A DNA stretch of 48,506 nucleotides from Lachnospiraceae bacterium (GCA_024696825.1 JAILGL010000030.1:1-48506); one strand, 5' to 3'. Shown: positions 14,910 through 22,981, counted from the first letter of the stretch. Notes: generated from the sequence alone by a model not told the origin. Translations and numbers: made by a program.

Positions 14910-16542
14910 ATTGGAGGGTTGGAAGAATGAGCCGTATCTTATGGATAAAAATGTAGTGACTAAATTTTGGGATATGGTTAGAGATGCAAATGACATTGTA
15001 ATCGTGGGCGATTATGATTGTGACGGAGTTACGGCTTCGGCGATTATGATTAAGGCGATTAGAGAGGTTAATCCTAAGGCTAAGCTTAAATCAAGAATTC
15101 CAAAGCGTATGACGGAAGGGTACGGATTTAATCAGACTATTGCCGATGAGATTAAGGCAGAGAAGCCTGAGGGTACTTTAGTGATAACCGTGGATAACGG
15201 AATTGCCGCTGCAAAATCATTGGAAGAATTAAAGTCTTGCGGTTATCCGATTATTGTTACGGACCATCACGAGTTGGGCGACAATAAAATTCCTGACGTG
15301 GATTTGGTAATCAATCCGAAAGTAAAGATTGACGGAATGGATTATTTTGCAGGACAGGACTACTGGTGCGGAGCAGCGGTTGCCTATAAGCTTTCAGAGC
15401 AGGTAGTGTCAACAAGATTAAAGGAAGAACTTGCCACATATGCAGGAATAGCAACTGTTGCTGATTGTATGCCGCTTACAAAAGGGAACTGGGCGCTTGT
15501 GAGAAGAACTCTTGAAAAGATTAGAAAGGGTAGAGTGCCTGAGTCGATTACAAATTTGATTACAGAGCTTAATCAGAGTGCGGAGAACTGTTCAGAGGAT
15601 ACCTTGGGATTTTACTTATGTCCTGCAATCAATGCGGCGGGACGTCTGATTGATGACGGTGCATCAAAGCCACTCAGGTATCTGATTAGTCCAAACTCAG
15701 AAAGATGTAAAGAGCTTGTGGAGTTAAATCTGAAAAGAAGAGCAATTAGAGATGAGATGATTGATGAAACAATTGAGATGATTGAGAGTCAGGGTAAGAG
15801 TGAAGATTGTCCGATTTGGATTGTTAATCCTCACATTCCTGAGGGTATAGTCGGAATTGTGGCAGGGGCGGTTGTAGAGCGTTACGGTGTACCAGCCATT
15901 GTGCTTACGGATAAGAGTCATAAAGAAATAATGGATAAGTATGACGTACCTGACATTGAGCTTGAAGACAGTGATGATGAAAACAGAGTGCTTAAAGGTT
16001 CAGGAAGAAGTGTGGAGGGTATAAATCTTTTTGATTACTTACGTTCCTGTGGAGATATATTTGTGGCGATGGGTGGTCACGCTGGTGCCTGCGGACTTTC
16101 AATCACGGAGAAGAATTATAAGATTGGGCAGACACACAAGTTGCCAAGACCTGAAATTATGGAAGAAGACGGTGGAAGTATCGTGATGAATATTCTTGAG
16201 AGTGAAATACCTGATGTGGCGTGGGTGCTTGATACGTTCAGACCGTGTGGAGAGGGAAATCCTGCTCCTGAGTTCAGCATTAAGGTTAATCTCAGTAGGG
16301 AAAATTATAAGATGCTTGGAAAACCTCCAGTTCATCTGTCAATTCAGAGTCCGAAGTATAAGATTATGCACTTCTATCACGCAATTGAAGATGAGAACGG
16401 TAATTTCCATAGTCCGACTAATTTTATTTTGGAGGGCGAGGTTAAGAATGAAATCTTCAGAGGAAATAAAACTCCGACTCTTGTTGGCAAGAATTTGATT
16501 GAAGAAGGACCTCAGGAGATGGATTTGGAGATTGATGTATAG
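14842..16542 (+). CDS. recJ: RecJ-type DHH single-strand exonuclease (566 aa)
   Basis: The start is ATG 14842 with AAGGAGA six nt upstream; the longer ORF is the previous gene's other frame. DHH domain motifs are present in order: IVGDYDCDGVTAS, ITVDNGIAAAKS, VTDHHELGDN, VADCMPL. The DHHA1 part carries GGHAGACGLSI. Together these are the metal-binding and substrate residues of RecJ. A C-terminal OB-like part follows (residues ~440 onward). RecJ degrades ssDNA 5'-to-3' in recombination and repair. Length is normal. A copy on the element suggests its own recombination or replication-restart needs. It could be another DHH family member, but RecJ fits best. Confidence 0.88.
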   Translation: MSRTQSILTKRMMKQMSISRLSELEGWKNEPYLMDKNVVTKFWDMVRDANDIVIVGDYDCDGVTASAIMIKAIREVNPKAKLKSRIPKRMTEGYGFNQTIADEIKAEKPEGTLVITVDNGIAAAKSLEELKSCGYPIIVTDHHELGDNKIPDVDLVINPKVKIDGMDYFAGQDYWCGAAVAYKLSEQVVSTRLKEELATYAGIATVADCMPLTKGNWALVRRTLEKIRKGRVPESITNLITELNQSAENCSEDTLGFYLCPAINAAGRLIDDGASKPLRYLISPNSERCKELVELNLKRRAIRDEMIDETIEMIESQGKSEDCPIWIVNPHIPEGIVGIVAGAVVERYGVPAIVLTDKSHKEIMDKYDVPDIELEDSDDENRVLKGSGRSVEGINLFDYLRSCGDIFVAMGGHAGACGLSITEKNYKIGQTHKLPRPEIMEEDGGSIVMNILESEIPDVAWVLDTFRPCGEGNPAPEFSIKVNLSRENYKMLGKPPVHLSIQSPKYKIMHFYHAIEDENGNFHSPTNFILEGEVKNEIFRGNKTPTLVGKNLIEEGPQEMDLEIDV

Positions 16543-16551
16543 GAGAATGGT

Positions 16552-16776
16552 ATGAATAATAAAGTTTTCAGTATAAACGATGAGTATATGAGTCTGGAAG
16601 AATTTTACGGGCTGGTACTCGGTGGTCGTGTATCGAGAAAAGAAATTGAGTTTGTGATGAATGATTGTGATTTGATGGAGTGCTTTGACGTGAAAGAGAA
16701 AGAGACGATAAGAAATTGCTTTAAGGAGAAATTCGGACAGACTCAGGAATTGGAAAGTGATGACTTGGGATTGTAG
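16552..16776 (+). CDS. Small acidic unknown protein (74 aa)
   Basis: Begins MNNKVFSINDEYMSLEEFYG and is rich in Glu/Asp. The ribosome site AGGAGAATGG is present, and it lies 9 nt after recJ, so it is co-transcribed. No family recognised. Confidence 0.62.
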   Translation: MNNKVFSINDEYMSLEEFYGLVLGGRVSRKEIEFVMNDCDLMECFDVKEKETIRNCFKEKFGQTQELESDDLGL

Positions 16777-16900
16777 TTAAAGGAGATTATCGGCTAAGGG
16801 AGATTAAAGGTTGCCGAGTGTGGTCTGCAAATGAGATGATTTGTGGGGTGGAAAAAGGTTGGCGAGATGTGGGGCGTTGGGGAAACTGTATTTATACATA

Positions 16901-16935
16901 ATACAGATTGGCATATAGATTGGTATACAGATTGT
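16901..16935 (+). repeat. Three direct repeats with 12-bp period
   Basis: ATACAGATTGG (16901), ATATAGATTGG (16913) and ATACAGATTGT (16925) are spaced exactly 12 bp. A diverged ATATACAGACC follows near 16947. The period is close to one helical turn, placing copies on nearly the same DNA face. Confidence 0.65.
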
Positions 16936-17015
16936 ATATAAACTGATATACAGACCAAGCATTTTGTGTAACAAACCACACACCAATCCTTCCTCATTTG
17001 TAGGGTGCAAAATCG

Positions 17016-17284
17016 TGTCCAACTAGTTAGACAATATTCTCTAGGAAATCGTGTCCAACTAGTTAGACATTTTTGTATTTGCCAAACGAGAGGACAAATG
17101 TAACAGATGTAAATTTCACATATTAAAATCGTGTCCAACTAGTTAGACAACATTCTCTAGGAAATCGTGTCCAACTAGCTGGATAAAAAAATATATCATT
17201 AAATTTTGTTTTGATACGGTTGTGAAATCGTGTCCAACTAGTTAGACAACATTCTCTAGGAAATCGTGTCCAACTAGTTAGACA
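17016..17284. repeat. Six 18-bp palindromes in three identically spaced pairs
   Basis: TGTCCAACTAGTTAGACA, a near-perfect palindrome, starts at 17016, 17052, 17132, 17231 and 17267. A variant (TGTCCAACTAGCTGGATA) starts at 17168. Within each pair the spacing is exactly 36 bp, and the linker (AACATTCTCTAGG-like) is conserved. The array ends 40 bp before the start codon of the AcrVA2-like gene. It is likely an operator or partition-type binding array for a dimeric protein. Confidence 0.85.
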
Positions 17285-17323
17285 TAATTTTTAATCGACA
17301 AAAAATAACTGGGAGGTTTGACT

Positions 17324-18655
17324 ATGTATTTACCATTAAAAATTGTTCAGGACGAAAAATTTGGTTTTAATAAACTGATGGAAATAATGAAAGATAATTT
17401 AACTGAAGAAGAAAAAAGACATAAAATAATCAACGACATTTTCTTTGATGATGAATTGTTGGAAGATGATGAATATGTTGATTTTATCTTCGGAGGCGAT
17501 TTATTTAATCCTAATTATCAGGGGAAGTTTAAAAATAAACAAAAAGCATTATTTTCAAATGAGTTACTTCTCGGCATTTTATTTCCAAAGGGTATTCCAA
17601 AAGATACAAGAAAAATAACAAGAGAAATGTTGGATTTTTGCGGTATGCCAATTGTGATTAAAAAATGGGAAAAAACAAAGAAAGTTTATAAAGTAGATAA
17701 GGATTTCTTTTATGAATTACAAAGAACCACCGGTGTCACAAAGATACCAATGAAAGATTTAGAAAGACTACCCATTAAAATTTTTTATGTAGATTTGGAA
17801 GATGTCAGACTTAAATATATAAAGGGTGGTTTTGTATATGTTCATACTAATGAAAAGTCCGTTAATGTGGAAGTGATACTTGCGGCAGCTATAGAGGGTG
17901 TTAAAGGCAAAGACGGTCGTATAACTAATTCAGATGATATTGTATATTTCTCTTTCGGTGATGGAGTTAAGATTAAAAATCCTGATGCCTTTTTAACATT
18001 TGATAAAGAGGGTAAAATGGAAGAATTTGCCCCTGTTGTAACATATTATGATGATTATCAAAAGATTGAATATTTAGAAGAAAAGACATTAAATCGTGCT
18101 GAAGTGGCATCGGCTATATATAAAATAATCTCATTTCTTATAGCAGAGAATAAAGATATTAAGGAAAGTAAGGTAACAAAACAGACTTACAAGCCTATCA
18201 AAAATAAAGTGGTTAAAAATAAGTTTTCAGAAGTACAGATGTTTGATGTAGGTGTTTATTACGGTAAGGCGATCCGTATGGCTAAAGAAGAAATGAAAAA
18301 AGAAGTGGAAGCAGAAAGAAAAGCATCCAAAGAACAGATTATAGATAAAGAGATTATAGATAAAGAAGTTACAAATGAAGAAACTACAAATGAAGAAAAA
18401 GTGAGAAAGGCAGGAAAACCTAAAAGACCTCATATAAGAATGGCTCACTGGCACAGGTATCGCACCGGAGTGGGTAGAACTGATGTAATTACAAGGTGGA
18501 TACCACCGACTTTTGTTTGCGGCAATAAGAAGATTAAACCTGAATTATCCGTCAGCATACAGGAATTGTTACCACCTAAAAAAGAAAAGGGCAAAAAGAC
18601 AAATGATGCCATTGAAGAAGAAATTACCGATAAGGAAGATATTGATTTAGATTAA
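17324..18655 (+). CDS. AcrVA2-like protein (putative anti-CRISPR family, 443 aa)
   Basis: The start is ATG 17324 behind GGGAGG; a TTG two codons earlier has no better site. The N-terminal ~330 residues show no recognised motif. Near the C-terminus stands KRPHIRMAHWHRYRTGVGR, then TRWIPPTFV, which matches the C-terminal signature of Moraxella AcrVA2 (KRPHIRRGHWHGY...RW.P..FV) as I remember it. AcrVA2 lowers Cas12a by acting on its nascent chain and mRNA; many homologues exist on mobile DNA and may have other targets. Cas12a occurs in Lachnospiraceae, so the role fits the host. The region just before the motif is Glu/Lys-rich (KEIIDKEVTNEETTNEE), with repeated units. Six palindromes lie directly upstream, suggesting tight control. 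Confidence 0.62.
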   Translation: MYLPLKIVQDEKFGFNKLMEIMKDNLTEEEKRHKIINDIFFDDELLEDDEYVDFIFGGDLFNPNYQGKFKNKQKALFSNELLLGILFPKGIPKDTRKITREMLDFCGMPIVIKKWEKTKKVYKVDKDFFYELQRTTGVTKIPMKDLERLPIKIFYVDLEDVRLKYIKGGFVYVHTNEKSVNVEVILAAAIEGVKGKDGRITNSDDIVYFSFGDGVKIKNPDAFLTFDKEGKMEEFAPVVTYYDDYQKIEYLEEKTLNRAEVASAIYKIISFLIAENKDIKESKVTKQTYKPIKNKVVKNKFSEVQMFDVGVYYGKAIRMAKEEMKKEVEAERKASKEQIIDKEIIDKEVTNEETTNEEKVRKAGKPKRPHIRMAHWHRYRTGVGRTDVITRWIPPTFVCGNKKIKPELSVSIQELLPPKKEKGKKTNDAIEEEITDKEDIDLD

Positions 18656-18702
18656 AGAAGAAAAAATACAGTTGAATTTTTAATGAAAGGAAATTAAAAT
18701 AT

Positions 18703-19248
18703 ATGATAATAAACATTATTAAAAAGAAAGTTATTGTTGCCAATGTCTCAATTCCAAGCGGGTTCGAAAATGCACTCCTTAACGCAAGCAAAATTCTTTT
18801 TGGTTTGGAAGCTAACGGATATAAGAGAAAATCTTCTGTTACTGATACAGCCATTAAAGTGTGTGAAGCTTGTAGAGATTGTCTTACGGACAAAAATGAA
18901 ATTAAACACGCAGGAGTTACGGGTAAGGATTTGGAATACTTAAAGACCAAACACCCTGACTTCAATCCTGATGAAGAAAATATTGATTTAAACTTAGGCA
19001 GAGTAAACATTTTGAAAGAAACAGTGGAAAACTCTGTTAAGGGAGAAGATGTTATTGCAAATATTTTTATTGACGAGGGCAGATGTAATGCAGGTAAACT
19101 TAGCACCGGAGAAGTTTACGAACATAATTTTAATTATCTGAAAAAGAAATTAAACCCTCTGTCATTACAAAAGGTTTATGCTGAGGGTTATGCACGTAAA
19201 GACGCAATTCTTCAGGAACAGCATCGTGGAGATGTTGAAATGATATAA
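18703..19248 (+). CDS. Unknown protein (181 aa)
   Basis: No family recognised. Begins MIINIIKKKVIVANVSIPSG and carries two cysteines in CEACRDC. The rest is mixed alpha/beta with an acidic centre (NPDEENIDLNLGR). The ribosome site AAAGGAAA lies upstream. It follows the AcrVA2-like gene by 47 nt and is probably in the same transcript, so a role in the same anti-defence or regulatory unit is possible but unproven. Confidence 0.65.
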   Translation: MIINIIKKKVIVANVSIPSGFENALLNASKILFGLEANGYKRKSSVTDTAIKVCEACRDCLTDKNEIKHAGVTGKDLEYLKTKHPDFNPDEENIDLNLGRVNILKETVENSVKGEDVIANIFIDEGRCNAGKLSTGEVYEHNFNYLKKKLNPLSLQKVYAEGYARKDAILQEQHRGDVEMI

Positions 19249-19259
19249 GGAGTGGTTAT

Positions 19260-19442
19260 ATGAATACAAGAGTTAAAACTTCATTACAGGTTCTTATGTT
19301 AAATGATTTACTGAGAAAAGATATAATCAGTGAGGGTATTTATGATAAGGCAAAGGAAGAAATATTATCAAAGTCCGAACCTGATTTTAGTGTTGCATTT
19401 TTTTCAATTTACACCATTGATATGGAAGAAAAGGCAGTATAA
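19260..19442 (+). CDS. Small SHOCT-like unknown protein (60 aa)
   Basis: Residues ~15-32 (NDLLRKDIISEGIYDKAKEE) resemble the short SHOCT helix pair, in which 'L..L...GiIt.eEf...K..lL' is usual. A ribosome site AAGGAG precedes the ATG, and it starts 11 nt after the previous gene. Similar tiny proteins are often found beside large serine recombinases on Firmicutes elements; the role is unknown. It could be an accessory of the excision machinery (inference). Confidence 0.6.
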   Translation: MNTRVKTSLQVLMLNDLLRKDIISEGIYDKAKEEILSKSEPDFSVAFFSIYTIDMEEKAV

Positions 19443-19460
19443 TATCAGAAAGGATAAAAA

Positions 19461-20135
19461 ATGAAAGCAGCGATTTATCATTTTACGGATAGTGAAAACA
19501 TAAATACAGCCGTTTGCAGAAAAAGCATCGAAGCGTTAGAAAAACTCACTTTGGATAAGGGTTATGATGATTATGACATATATTTGGATACAAGTCTGTT
19601 GATGAAAAATCGTGTTAATTATCATAATCTCTTATCTAAAATGGAAATGTACGATGCTTTTATTTTTATGGATTTTTACCACATAACCAAAGTCACTACT
19701 TCAATGATTAAACAGTTAAAGGATTTTAGTTCACATAACATTCAGATTTACACATTAAGAGACGGCAGTTTCATATTAAAGGAAGCACCAACCGACAAAC
19801 CTTTAAAGGTCGCTACCTACTGTTGCAGATTTGGAGAGCAGGTTCAAATGGATAAGCTGGTAAGCGTGGAAAACAAAACTCTTGAACTGTTTGTAAATAA
19901 AAAAACTAATTGGACTTTATGTGAACAGTATATTGATAAAGACAAAAATGAAGTGTACGACTCTCAAAAACAGTTAATGGAGATAATTAAGAATAAGAAT
20001 AAATATGATTTATTGTTAATACACAGATTAAAGGATATAAGTTGGCGAAGTGCTAAATTCTGTAAAAGGAGACAACAGTTAGGAATGGATATTTATGCAC
20101 TAAGAGACGGTTTTTTGGAATATGAAAGGATATAA
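19461..20135 (+). CDS. Tandem resolvase-fold protein lacking catalytic serines (224 aa)
   Basis: Two copies of the serine-recombinase N-terminal fold can be seen. Copy 1 runs from KAAIYHFTDSENINTAVCRK to YDAFIFMDFYHIT and IQIYTLRDGSF. Copy 2 runs from LKVATYCCRFGEQVQ to YDLLLIHRLKDIS and MDIYALRDGFL. They align with the adjacent recombinase (AVIYARVSTENEG ... IDLIITKSLSRLN ... ATILTLED). The Ser of ARVST is absent in both (HFTDS and CCRFG), and no DNA-binding or zinc domain follows. It stops 2 nt before the recombinase GTG, so the two are translationally coupled. Best guess: a non-catalytic partner, such as a directionality or control factor. Confidence 0.68.
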   Translation: MKAAIYHFTDSENINTAVCRKSIEALEKLTLDKGYDDYDIYLDTSLLMKNRVNYHNLLSKMEMYDAFIFMDFYHITKVTTSMIKQLKDFSSHNIQIYTLRDGSFILKEAPTDKPLKVATYCCRFGEQVQMDKLVSVENKTLELFVNKKTNWTLCEQYIDKDKNEVYDSQKQLMEIIKNKNKYDLLLIHRLKDISWRSAKFCKRRQQLGMDIYALRDGFLEYERI

Positions 20136-20137
20136 AA

Positions 20138-21808
20138 GTGAATTACGCAGAAAAGATTAAAAGGGCGATTAAGGGGAATACCTACGACATTATAAATGCT
20201 GTCATTTATGCAAGGGTGTCTACGGAAAATGAGGGACAAAAGGAGTCTTGTGCAAATCAGGTTGCTCTTGCAAAGAATTATATAATGACACATAGAAATA
20301 TTATCCTGAAAGGAATTTTTGTTGACGACGGAATTTCAGGTAAAGATGATTATTCAAGACCTGATTATAATAAAATGCTTCAAATGATTGAGAATGAAAA
20401 TATAGATTTAATTATTACCAAATCATTATCAAGGTTAAATCGTAATGAATTGAAATCTTTAATGCTTGAGAGTCTGCTTATTCAAAACGAAGCGACAATC
20501 TTAACTTTGGAAGATAATCAGGTACACGATTTTGAAGATTTGAATGCAGGACTTTTACATAGCATCAATTTTGCCATTGATGCACAATATGTCAAAAGAC
20601 AGAGTATTAACGGAAAGAAAGTACACGAACTGAGATGTCAGAGAAAAGAACTGTCGGCAAAAGATATTGCATTTGGATATGATTGGCATAGAGATACAAA
20701 AACCATAACCATAAATGAAGAAAAGGCAAAAGTGGTTAGAGATATTTTTGATGATTATGTTTTTAAGGGAAAAGTTCCTGCAGAAATTCAGAGAGAACTT
20801 GAAAGAAAGGGGATTAAACTAACTCCCCATACAATTGCTAATATAATTAAAAGTGAAAAATATATTGGCAAGTTTTATATCAATAAAAAGATAAATAAAC
20901 TGGGTGTCGGTAATATGAAATCTCACAGGGTAATTTTGCCAAAAAAGGATTGGATTTTGGTGGAACGCCCTGATTTGAAAATTGTTGATGAAGATATTTT
21001 TAATATGGCTCAGGAATTACATTCTTTAAGGAGCAGAGTTTACTTCAAAGAAAAAACCACTAAAGAATATTTTAAGGGAAAACATATTTTTTCAAGTAAA
21101 ATATTCTGTTCTATGTGTGGAAACCCATACCGTTTCCGTTATTCTGACCGTAAAGGCACAAACGGAATATATACAATCGTAAGGCACAATTGTGAGTGTG
21201 TTAATAAAGTGCAGGAAACGGATATGATTAACATTACAAGAATTGCCTTACAGAAAATTGTAAATCAGGAAGAAGAGATATGTAAGGAACTTGAAGATGT
21301 TTTAATTAAAGTGATTGCAAATACACAAAATCATAAAGATGAGCTGACGGAATTAAAGAAACAGAAGAAGAAAAAGGAAAATCAGTTAAACAACTTAACA
21401 ATGGCACTTGCCAATGGAGATTTTAACGGAAGCGGTTATCAGCATATTTCATTAAAAATCAATGAAATTACAGAAGATATACAACATATTGAGGTCAATA
21501 TTGAAAAAATCACTAATAATAGATTGAATAAATCATTTATTTGTGATAAAATCCAAGAAATAAGAGATGCAATAGCAACTCTTAAAAACTTTGAAACTAT
21601 TGACAGAGAGTGTGTGATGAATTATATAGAAAAAATCACTACTCTGCCAAACGGTAACATTGATTTGGTCCTGAGAACTGGTGGAAACTTTGTGTTTGAT
21701 GGTAATTTCAATGAGATTGTGATTGATGATGAGAGTGTAGTAAAGAACGGAAACCAAGATGACCAGAATTTAGACAGGACAACATGTCCAGGGCTTCTTT
21801 CCCTCTAA
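20138..21808 (+). CDS. Large serine recombinase (integrase of the element)
   Basis: This 556-aa protein starts at GTG 20138 with AAAGGA upstream. The catalytic domain (1-~150) has YARVSTE with the nucleophilic Ser, DDGISGKDDYSRPDY, and SLSRLNRN arginines. The recombinase domain follows (residues ~165-270). A zinc ribbon has CSMCGNPYRFRY with a second Cys pair in HNCECVN. A coiled coil lies near residues 390-425 (LKKQKKKKENQLNN). It catalyses attP x attB integration and, with a partner, excision. Its last codons and stop lie within sequence matching host cpaF in antisense, so the C-terminal tail may be partly host-encoded in the integrated state. Confidence 0.95.
   Translation: MNYAEKIKRAIKGNTYDIINAVIYARVSTENEGQKESCANQVALAKNYIMTHRNIILKGIFVDDGISGKDDYSRPDYNKMLQMIENENIDLIITKSLSRLNRNELKSLMLESLLIQNEATILTLEDNQVHDFEDLNAGLLHSINFAIDAQYVKRQSINGKKVHELRCQRKELSAKDIAFGYDWHRDTKTITINEEKAKVVRDIFDDYVFKGKVPAEIQRELERKGIKLTPHTIANIIKSEKYIGKFYINKKINKLGVGNMKSHRVILPKKDWILVERPDLKIVDEDIFNMAQELHSLRSRVYFKEKTTKEYFKGKHIFSSKIFCSMCGNPYRFRYSDRKGTNGIYTIVRHNCECVNKVQETDMINITRIALQKIVNQEEEICKELEDVLIKVIANTQNHKDELTELKKQKKKKENQLNNLTMALANGDFNGSGYQHISLKINEITEDIQHIEVNIEKITNNRLNKSFICDKIQEIRDAIATLKNFETIDRECVMNYIEKITTLPNGNIDLVLRTGGNFVFDGNFNEIVIDDESVVKNGNQDDQNLDRTTCPGLLSL
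21753..21790. other. Candidate right attachment site (attR) in cpaF
   Basis: CpaF similarity on the minus strand continues through EALDML and weakly through LNSGH.G (21753-21770), then is lost. A short inverted repeat GGACA-ACA-TGTCC lies at 21777-21789 at the Walker B/ALDML codons. Large serine recombinases exchange at a 2-bp core inside such imperfect palindromes. The exact crossover cannot be placed without the left end or an uninterrupted cpaF. Confidence 0.6.
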
Positions 21809-22649
21809 CCTCTCCGACAATTATACGATCAGGTCTCATTCGAAGGGATGAGCGTACTAACTCTCTAATGCTTACATCATTCTTTCCTTCGACATTTTTA
21901 TTCCTACTTTCAAGCCGTACCAAATTAGGAATATTCTGAATCCTTAACTCTGCCGAATCTTCTATGGTTATAATCCTTTCATCAGACGGTATAAAATTAG
22001 ATAACGCATTCAAAAATGTTGTTTTACCTGAAGAGGTTCCACCGGATATAAAAATGTTATACTTTGCTTTTACGATTTTCTTTAGAAACATGGCAGCTTC
22101 TTCTGATATTGTATTTAACCTAATCATATCCTCCATAGTAATTTGCTTATCGGGAAACTTCCTGATAGTTACTATGGGGCCGTTTAAAGCAACTGGCGGA
22201 AGAACTATATTTACTCTTGAACCATCAGATAATCTCAAATCTAATATAGGATTTTTTTCATTAACAACCCTGTTTACATTTGATGCAATTTGCTGGATAA
22301 CATCCTCTAACTTCTCTTTACTTGAAAATTCATCAGCAAATCGTACAATCTGACCATTCTTTTCGTAAAATATCTCGGATGGCCCATTTATCATTATTTC
22401 ATTAATCTCATTATCTTCTATTAACTCCTGCAAAACGTCCAGTTTTCTTATGGAATTAAAAATCTGAGTAATGATTCTTTGCTTTTTTTCAAAGGGACAA
22501 TACACATTCCTAAAGCCTTTTAGAACCATCTTTTCGACTGTTTCATATACCTCTTCATCACTAAGTTCGGTATCTGTATTAAGTGAGTTTATAACTGCTT
22601 TTCTTATTCTGTCTGTCTCACTTTTTACTTTCTTAGAATAGTCATCCAT
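21753..22649 (-). pseudogene. cpaF: 5' fragment of cpaF (Tad pilus ATPase), cut by the element
   Basis: The start is ATG 22649 behind CAGGAA (an in-frame GTG lies 30 nt earlier). About 295 codons of a PilT/VirB11-type secretion ATPase remain: the N-terminal helical part, NEIMINGPSEIFYEKNGQIV, Walker A GGTSSGKTTFLNAL, ITIEDSAELRI, and Walker B GEVRGKEALDML. The His box (normally STGHANS) and the C-terminal part are missing; the frame runs on into element DNA and stops at 21708. CpaF powers Tad/Flp pilus assembly. The fragment is therefore inactive. The remaining part and other tad genes should lie beyond the far end of the element. Its promoter is intact. Confidence 0.92.
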
Positions 22650-22710
22650 ATTCACTTGTTCCTGCTTTTTTTGTAGCACTACTTATGCATTTGAGCTCTT
22701 GCATGGGACC

Positions 22711-22739
22711 AATATATCAGCCTCATTTTCATTTGTCAA
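22711..22739 (-). promoter_or_regulatory. Consensus promoter of the cpaF operon
   Basis: On the minus strand: TTGACA (22734-22739), 17-nt spacer, TATATT (22711-22716). The predicted start near 22704 gives a ~55-nt leader before ATG 22649. Transcription would now run through the cpaF fragment into the element, antisense to the recombinase. Confidence 0.78.
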
Positions 22740-22908
22740 ATCGCCTTTCCTTGTGCATTTTTGCCAATTTTTTTTAAGACTCATATACAACTTTAACAAA
22801 AATTATTAAGATTTTTATAAGGCTTGTTCCTAAATTCTCGTCAACTTGTCTAAGTGACTATTTAATAATTTGTGAAGGTTGCACAATGAAATTTTTCCAA
22901 AAATCAAG

Positions 22909-22917
22909 TTATCCACA
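22909..22917 (+). promoter_or_regulatory. DnaA-box-like 9-mer (copy 1)
   Basis: TTATCCACA matches the consensus TTATNCACA exactly. It lies inside a direct repeat preceded by TTCCAAAAATCA. Confidence 0.45.
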
Positions 22918-22972
22918 GTACTTTTTGGCTCTATTTCGCCATTTCTTCCAAAAATCACACCATTTTTTTGAG

Positions 22973-22981
22973 TTATCCACA
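22973..22981 (+). promoter_or_regulatory. DnaA-box-like 9-mer (copy 2)
   Basis: TTATCCACA, in the same orientation as and 64 bp from copy 1, also preceded by a TTCCAAAAATCA copy. Confidence 0.45.

Larger units (their letters stand above)
16777..17323. other. Regulatory region between the recJ unit and the AcrVA2-like gene
   Basis: About 546 bp without a credible gene. It contains 12-bp spaced direct repeats (16901-16935), further ATACAG-like copies to about 16955, and three pairs of palindromes (17016-17284) ending 40 bp before the next start codon. No clear -35/-10 pair was found, so the promoter of the AcrVA2-like gene is not located. Confidence 0.6.
1..21790. mobile_element. Right-hand part of an integrated element inserted in cpaF
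   Basis: At least 21.8 kb of accessory DNA abuts the broken end of host cpaF, and the last gene before the junction is a large serine recombinase. Gene content (nuclease, HU, fused methyltransferases, wall hydrolase, RecJ, AcrVA2-like protein, many small unknowns) is typical of mobile DNA and unlike the core genes to the right. Genes form two divergent arms around a repeat-rich centre at 13173-14296. The left end lies outside the window, so size, attL and element class are unknown. No capsid, tail, relaxase or T4SS gene is seen here. Confidence 0.88.

Noticed and set aside
17016..17284. Possible CRISPR array
   Set aside because: Repeats are palindromes in pairs, the sequences between them are conserved within pairs, and gaps between pairs are unequal and long. 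There are no unique equal-length spacers and no cas genes nearby.
21708..21752. Tail of the cpaF frame as real protein sequence
   Set aside because: After the LNSGH.G codons the sequence no longer resembles CpaF and is antisense to the recombinase; it is element DNA read by chance.
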